DNA of 64,000 bases, taken from contig NZ_JAPJIV010000016.1 in assembly GCF_026241895.1 (NCBI RefSeq), forward strand, positions 1 through 64,000, given 5' to 3'. The position numbers and the translations under genes were made by a program. Under the pieces are notes generated by a model, which saw nothing but the letters and a program-made list of their open reading frames with translations, made no database searches and was not told the origin of the DNA. The DNA comes from Pseudomonas sp. RIT-562. Lineage in GTDB: Bacteria > Pseudomonadota > Gammaproteobacteria > Pseudomonadales > Pseudomonadaceae. The number at the start of each line of letters is the position of its first letter. The first letter of the stretch is position 1. Shown here in pieces: positions 60,669-64,000 of the stretch.

Positions 60669-60730
60669 CCACTTCATGCCACTTTCCGCCACTTGCGCAC
60701 ACTATAGGAATGCGCCCACCACACCGTCAA
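60669..60730 (-). promoter_or_regulatory. mra/dcw promoter with MraZ repeats
   Basis: On the minus strand, -35 TTGACG (60725-60730) and -10 TATAGT (60701-60706) are 18 bp apart. Transcription should start near 60694. AAGTGG occurs three times at exact 10-bp steps (60689-60694, 60679-60684, 60669-60674), giving TGGNN-N5 repeats as in the E. coli MraZ operator. No other strong promoter precedes the dcw genes here. The stretch 60731-60983 towards rnpB holds no gene I can see. Confidence 0.8.
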
Positions 60731-60983
60731 GGCGCGCGGTAAAGGAAAAGTCTTACATAACTGTGATTTAGGAGCGCAAAAGGAGGGGTAACGGGAATCT
60801 GACACATAATCTTGCTCAATAACTTGAACCAGCACTGAGGGCTGCGCTCGGAAGTTAAAGTAGTTTGTTAAGAGTAAGATTTTTTTGGTATTACGAAAGT
60901 GCTTCTGCTGACGTTTCTGGAAGGGGAAAAAGCGTTACTGTCTGCGCCCTGTCCATTGCTGCAAACAGGGAGGGAAAAAAGGT

Positions 60984-61337
60984 GGAGAGTCGATCTGTAA
61001 GCCGGGTTCTGTCTTGAACAGTCATTCGTCTACGATGGCCATCACTGGACACCTTTAGCAACCTACCCGGTCCCAGCGCGGGCCACGCCTTGGGACCCTA
61101 TTTGGTCTTGCTCCAAGTGGGGTTTACCTAGCCACGAACTGTTGCCAGACGTGCGGTGCGCTCTTACCGCACCTTTTCACCCTTACCGGCGCCGAAGCGC
61201 TTAGGCGGTTATTTTCTGTGGCACTTTCCGTAGGCTCACGCCTCCCAGGCATTACCTGGCACTTCGCCCTATGGAGCCCGGACTTTCCTCCCCCCCCTAA
61301 TTTTCATAGAGGGCAGCGACTGTCCGATCGACTCTCC
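60984..61337 (-). ncRNA. rnpB: RNase P RNA (class A)
   Basis: Catalytic RNA that trims the 5' ends of tRNA precursors with RnpA. On the minus strand the 5' end AGAGTCGATCGGACAGTCGC pairs with the 3' end near AGATCGACTCTCC (P1). The conserved core is visible: GAGGAAAGTCCGGGCTCCAT near 61273-61292, GTGCCACAGAAAAT near 61212-61225, and GAACCCGGCTTACAGATCG near the 3' end. A T6 tract follows at 60975-60980. A run of eight C (on plus) lies in a loop near 61291. Ends are accurate to a few bases. Confidence 0.95.
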
Positions 61338-61345
61338 GCCGCGAA

Positions 61346-61373
61346 GGTTAACGGCACAGCGCCCGAAGAACAA
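61346..61373 (-). promoter_or_regulatory. Likely rnpB promoter
   Basis: Minus-strand -35 TTGTTC (61368-61373) and -10 TTAACC (61346-61351), 16 bp apart, place the start at about 61337. It lies in the 74-bp gap after rsmI. Confidence 0.55.
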
Positions 61374-61411
61374 GCGCTAAACGCCTTTGGCCGCTCCTGC
61401 GCGTCGGGTTT

Positions 61412-62317
61412 TTACTCGCCCTTCTGTTTATCCAGGGCGACTTGATAAAGCACATTCTTGCGTTCGCCAGTGATTTGCGCGGCCAGAGCGGCGGCACGCT
61501 TGAGCGGCATTTCTTCGAGCAGCAGATTGAGAATGCGCATCGCCTCGCTGCTGACCGCGTCTTCAGTCTCGGGGACAGACCAACCCGCCACCAGCACCAC
61601 GCACTCTCCGCGCTGCTGGTTGCTGTCCGACTCGACGAACTCGCGCAACTCGGCCAGCGGCAAGCCTTTGAGGGTTTCAAAAGTCTTGGTGATCTCCCGG
61701 GCCAGCAACGCCGGCCGCTCACCACCAAACACCAGCTCCATATCCTGCAGGCACTCCAGGATACGGTGCGGCGCCTCATAGAAGATCAGCGTGCGCGGCT
61801 CTTCCTTGACCAGCTCCAGGCGGGCCCGGCGCCCTACGGCCTTGGCAGGCAGAAAGCCTTCGAAGATGAACCGGTCCGACGGCAGGCCCGCCGCCGACAA
61901 TGCCGCAATCAGTGCACAGGCACCCGGTACCGGCACCACATTAATACCCGCCGCGCGGGCCTGGCGCACCAGGTGATAACCCGGATCGGAAATCAACGGA
62001 GTGCCAGCATCGGATATCAATGCCACATCGTCACCGGCCAACAGACGGGTAATAAAGCGACTACCTTCATCCCGCTCGTTGTGCTCATGGCAGGCCGCCA
62101 ACGGCGTTGGAATGCCGAAGTGCTGCATCAGGCGCTGGGAGTGCCGGGTGTCTTCGGCGGCAATCAGCGCGACATCGCGGAGGATCTTCAGGGCGCGCGC
62201 ACTGATGTCGTCCAGGTTGCCGATGGGCGTCGCCACCACATAAAGCGAGCCAGCAGCGGAATTCAAAGCACCTGGAGCAGTCAAAGCGCACACCTCATGA
62301 TCGGTAAAAGTCGCCAT
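61412..62317 (-). CDS. rsmI: 16S rRNA (cytidine-1402-2'-O)-methyltransferase RsmI
   Basis: 301 residues. Tetrapyrrole-methylase-fold SAM enzyme that methylates the ribose of C1402. LYVVATPIGNLDDISARALK at the N-terminus, AEDTRHSQRLMQHFGI, VALISDAGTPLISDPGYHLV, and VPGACALIAALSAAGLPSDR. A C-terminal extension ends NVLYQVALDKQKGE. It pairs functionally with RsmH. Divergent from lpoA across 176 bp. Confidence 0.95.
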   Translation of the reverse strand: MATFTDHEVCALTAPGALNSAAGSLYVVATPIGNLDDISARALKILRDVALIAAEDTRHSQRLMQHFGIPTPLAACHEHNERDEGSRFITRLLAGDDVALISDAGTPLISDPGYHLVRQARAAGINVVPVPGACALIAALSAAGLPSDRFIFEGFLPAKAVGRRARLELVKEEPRTLIFYEAPHRILECLQDMELVFGGERPALLAREITKTFETLKGLPLAELREFVESDSNQQRGECVVLVAGWSVPETEDAVSSEAMRILNLLLEEMPLKRAAALAAQITGERKNVLYQVALDKQKGE

Positions 62318-62493
62318 TGTAGCGCGTAGCGCCGCCGGCGACAGGCGTCAGGTAATGCGGGTTTTCCAGCTGCAGATGCCGCGCTGCAACATTTGCATGA
62401 GCTAAATTGATCGATTCACGCCAGTAACATCGCGCCCCGGCCAGTGCTTGGGTACAATTCCACGCTAATTTGATCGAGTATCAGGAACACTAC

Positions 62494-64000
62494 ATGATCG
62501 CTTGCCTGCGGCTGTTCACTGCCCTCTGCCTCGCTGCCTTGCTGGCGGCTTGCGCCAGCTCGCCCTCTTCCAGCCTTGGCGACCTTCCACGGACTCCGGA
62601 TGCCAGCATCGAGCAACTGCTCGAACAGGCTTCCCAGAGCAAAGACCCGGAGAAAGCTGCACTGTTGCGCCTGAGCGCCGCCGACCTGGCTTATCGCCAG
62701 GGTAACGCCGGGCAATCCGCGCAAATTCTCCAGCAAGTGCCTGTGGAACAACTCAAACCTGGCCAACAGGTGTTCGCCAGCACCCTGGCGGCGGAACTGG
62801 CGATGGTGCGCAACCAGCCCAAGGCAGCCTTGACCGCCTTGAGCCACCCGAGCCTGCAACGCCTGAGCGAACTGCCGGTCGAGCAACAGGTGCGTACCGG
62901 CACCGTGCATGCCCGCGCGCTTGAAGCCGACGGCCAGACCCTGGCAGCCGCACGGGAGCGCATTTTCATTGCCCCGATGCTCGAAGGCGAAGCGGCCAGC
63001 AAGAATCATGAAGCGATCTGGACCCTGATCGCTTCGTTGCCAACCGATCAACTGCAGCCGACTTCCACCGACGACCTCGGTGGCTGGATGAGCCTGGCGC
63101 TGGCCGTGAAGACGGCGGGCACCCTGGAACAACAGCAAGCCGCAATCGATAACTGGCGCGCACAGAATCCCAAGCACCCGGCCGCCATCCAGCTGCCGAT
63201 CCCCCTGACCAAACTCAAGGAGCTGGCCAGCCAGCCCCTGGGCAAGATCGGCTTGCTGCTGCCGCAGGACGGGCCACTGGCCGCAGTCGGCAAGGCGCTG
63301 CGTGAAGGCTTCATGGCGGCTCACTACCAGGCGCAGCAAGCGGGCCAGAATCCTCCAGCGATCGAGTTCTATGACAGCTCGCGCCTGACCTCCATGGACG
63401 AGTTCTACCGCAAGGCCCAGGCCGACGGCGTGCAACTGGTGGTTGGGCCGCTGGAGAAGCCGCTGGTCAAACAGCTCAGCACTCGCCTGCAACTGCCGAT
63501 CACCACCCTGGCCCTGAACTACAGCGAAGGCACCCAGGGTCCGGCGCAATTGTTCCAGTTCGGCCTGGCCGCAGAAGACGAAGCCCGCGAAGTTTCCCGT
63601 CGCGCTCGCGCCGATGGCCTGACCCGCGCCGCCATCATGGTGCCGAAAGGCGAATGGGGCGATCGTGTGTTGCGCGCGTTCAGCCAGGATTGGCAAGCCA
63701 ACGGTGGCAGCATCGTCGCCACCGAACGTGTTGACCAACCGGTGCAACTGGCCCAGCAGATCGCCGACATGTTCCAGCTGCGTCAGAGTGAAGGTCGCGC
63801 CAAGAGCCTGCAAAGCACCGTTGGTTCGCAGGTCGCTGCCCAGCCTTCACGCCGCCAGGACATCGAGTTCATCTTCCTCGCGGCAACTCCACAACAGGCC
63901 CAGCAGATCAAACCGACGCTGAACTTCCAGTACGCGGGTGACGTGCCGGTCTATGCCACTTCCCACGTTTACAGCGCCAGCGGTGATGTGAACCAGTACA
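62494..64000 (+). CDS. lpoA: Penicillin-binding protein activator LpoA (partial)
   Basis: Open to the window edge; 502 residues are visible. Lipoprotein signal with lipobox LLAAC and lipidated Cys20, so it sits in the outer membrane facing the periplasm. The N-domain (about 30-240) is a helical TPR-like array (KAALLRLSAADLAYRQGNAG). The C-domain is a periplasmic-binding-protein-like fold (KIGLLLPQDGPLAAVGKALR, VQLVVGPLEKPLVKQL, FIFLAATPQQAQQIKPTLNF). LpoA activates PBP1A. The ATG at 62494 has AGGA 9 bases upstream. The gene order next to rsmI is usual. Confidence 0.94.
   Translation, partial: MIACLRLFTALCLAALLAACASSPSSSLGDLPRTPDASIEQLLEQASQSKDPEKAALLRLSAADLAYRQGNAGQSAQILQQVPVEQLKPGQQVFASTLAAELAMVRNQPKAALTALSHPSLQRLSELPVEQQVRTGTVHARALEADGQTLAAARERIFIAPMLEGEAASKNHEAIWTLIASLPTDQLQPTSTDDLGGWMSLALAVKTAGTLEQQQAAIDNWRAQNPKHPAAIQLPIPLTKLKELASQPLGKIGLLLPQDGPLAAVGKALREGFMAAHYQAQQAGQNPPAIEFYDSSRLTSMDEFYRKAQADGVQLVVGPLEKPLVKQLSTRLQLPITTLALNYSEGTQGPAQLFQFGLAAEDEAREVSRRARADGLTRAAIMVPKGEWGDRVLRAFSQDWQANGGSIVATERVDQPVQLAQQIADMFQLRQSEGRAKSLQSTVGSQVAAQPSRRQDIEFIFLAATPQQAQQIKPTLNFQYAGDVPVYATSHVYSASGDVNQY

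Noticed and set aside
61218..61445. A 75-codon frame over the RNase P RNA
   Set aside because: It lies antisense to the conserved rnpB core, whose RNA motifs explain the sequence.

Overview
The window looks like a chromosomal segment of a fluorescens-group Pseudomonas. The coding DNA is G+C rich. Short REP-type palindromes of the fluorescens kind (cores like GGAGCGGGCTTGCTCGCG or GTAGGAGCTGCCGAAGG) sit in many intergenic gaps. Many products are typical of the genus: HupN, NdpA/YejK, the dau D-arginine operon, an EstB-like esterase that keeps the catalytic residue numbering of the P. fluorescens enzyme, Fhp/FhpR, and a complete mra/dcw cluster ending in lpxC. I saw no tRNA gene, rRNA, insertion sequence, prophage or CRISPR array.

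Layout. 1-7.8 kb: valS, rlmF, hupN facing away from yejK, a membrane-tethered glutaredoxin, a GST-like protein and a GIY-YIG protein. 7.8-15.4 kb: an NTF2-like protein, then an accessory chaperone-usher locus with an orphan RcsB/FimZ-type response regulator, chaperone, usher, a two-domain 377-residue subunit and two tandem small subunits of the GltF (DUF1120) family. A 3'-end scar of a further copy lies between the two small genes. 15.4-22 kb: an MFS transporter with a FadR-type regulator, and the aapJQMP amino-acid ABC operon. 22.3-27.6 kb: estB, rhlB and the dauBAR operon behind a long palindrome. 27.7-30.6 kb: divergent fhp and fhpR with three NorR-type sites between them. 30.8-33.9 kb: cheV, an acetyltransferase, a small periplasmic protein, a YkgJ-type cysteine-cluster protein and a small disordered protein. 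34.1-40.5 kb: an RND pump (adaptor plus transporter) in one unit with an OmpR-type regulator and its sensor kinase. 40.7-42.8 kb: a tiny exported protein and a sensor diguanylate cyclase.

42.8-60.7 kb is the mra/dcw cluster on the minus strand: mraZ-rsmH-ftsL-ftsI-murE-murF-mraY-murD-ftsW-murG-murC-ddlB-ftsQ-ftsA-ftsZ-lpxC. Most genes overlap by a few bases. The upstream end has a clear sigma-70 promoter and three 10-bp MraZ repeats. Behind it are rnpB (RNase P RNA) and rsmI on the same strand, and the plus-strand lipoprotein gene lpoA, cut by the window edge.

Most of the window is conserved housekeeping DNA. The least described part is the DUF1120 chaperone-usher locus (about 8.4-15.4 kb). 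Its subunits have pilin hallmarks (an N-terminal disulfide pair and a C-terminal Tyr). Its chaperone seems to lack the two basic residues that anchor subunits in PapD-type chaperones. One subunit has the two-domain layout of a tip adhesin. The other useful observations are regulatory palindromes and direct repeats in front of dauB, fhpR, the FadR-type gene, mraZ and the RND operon.
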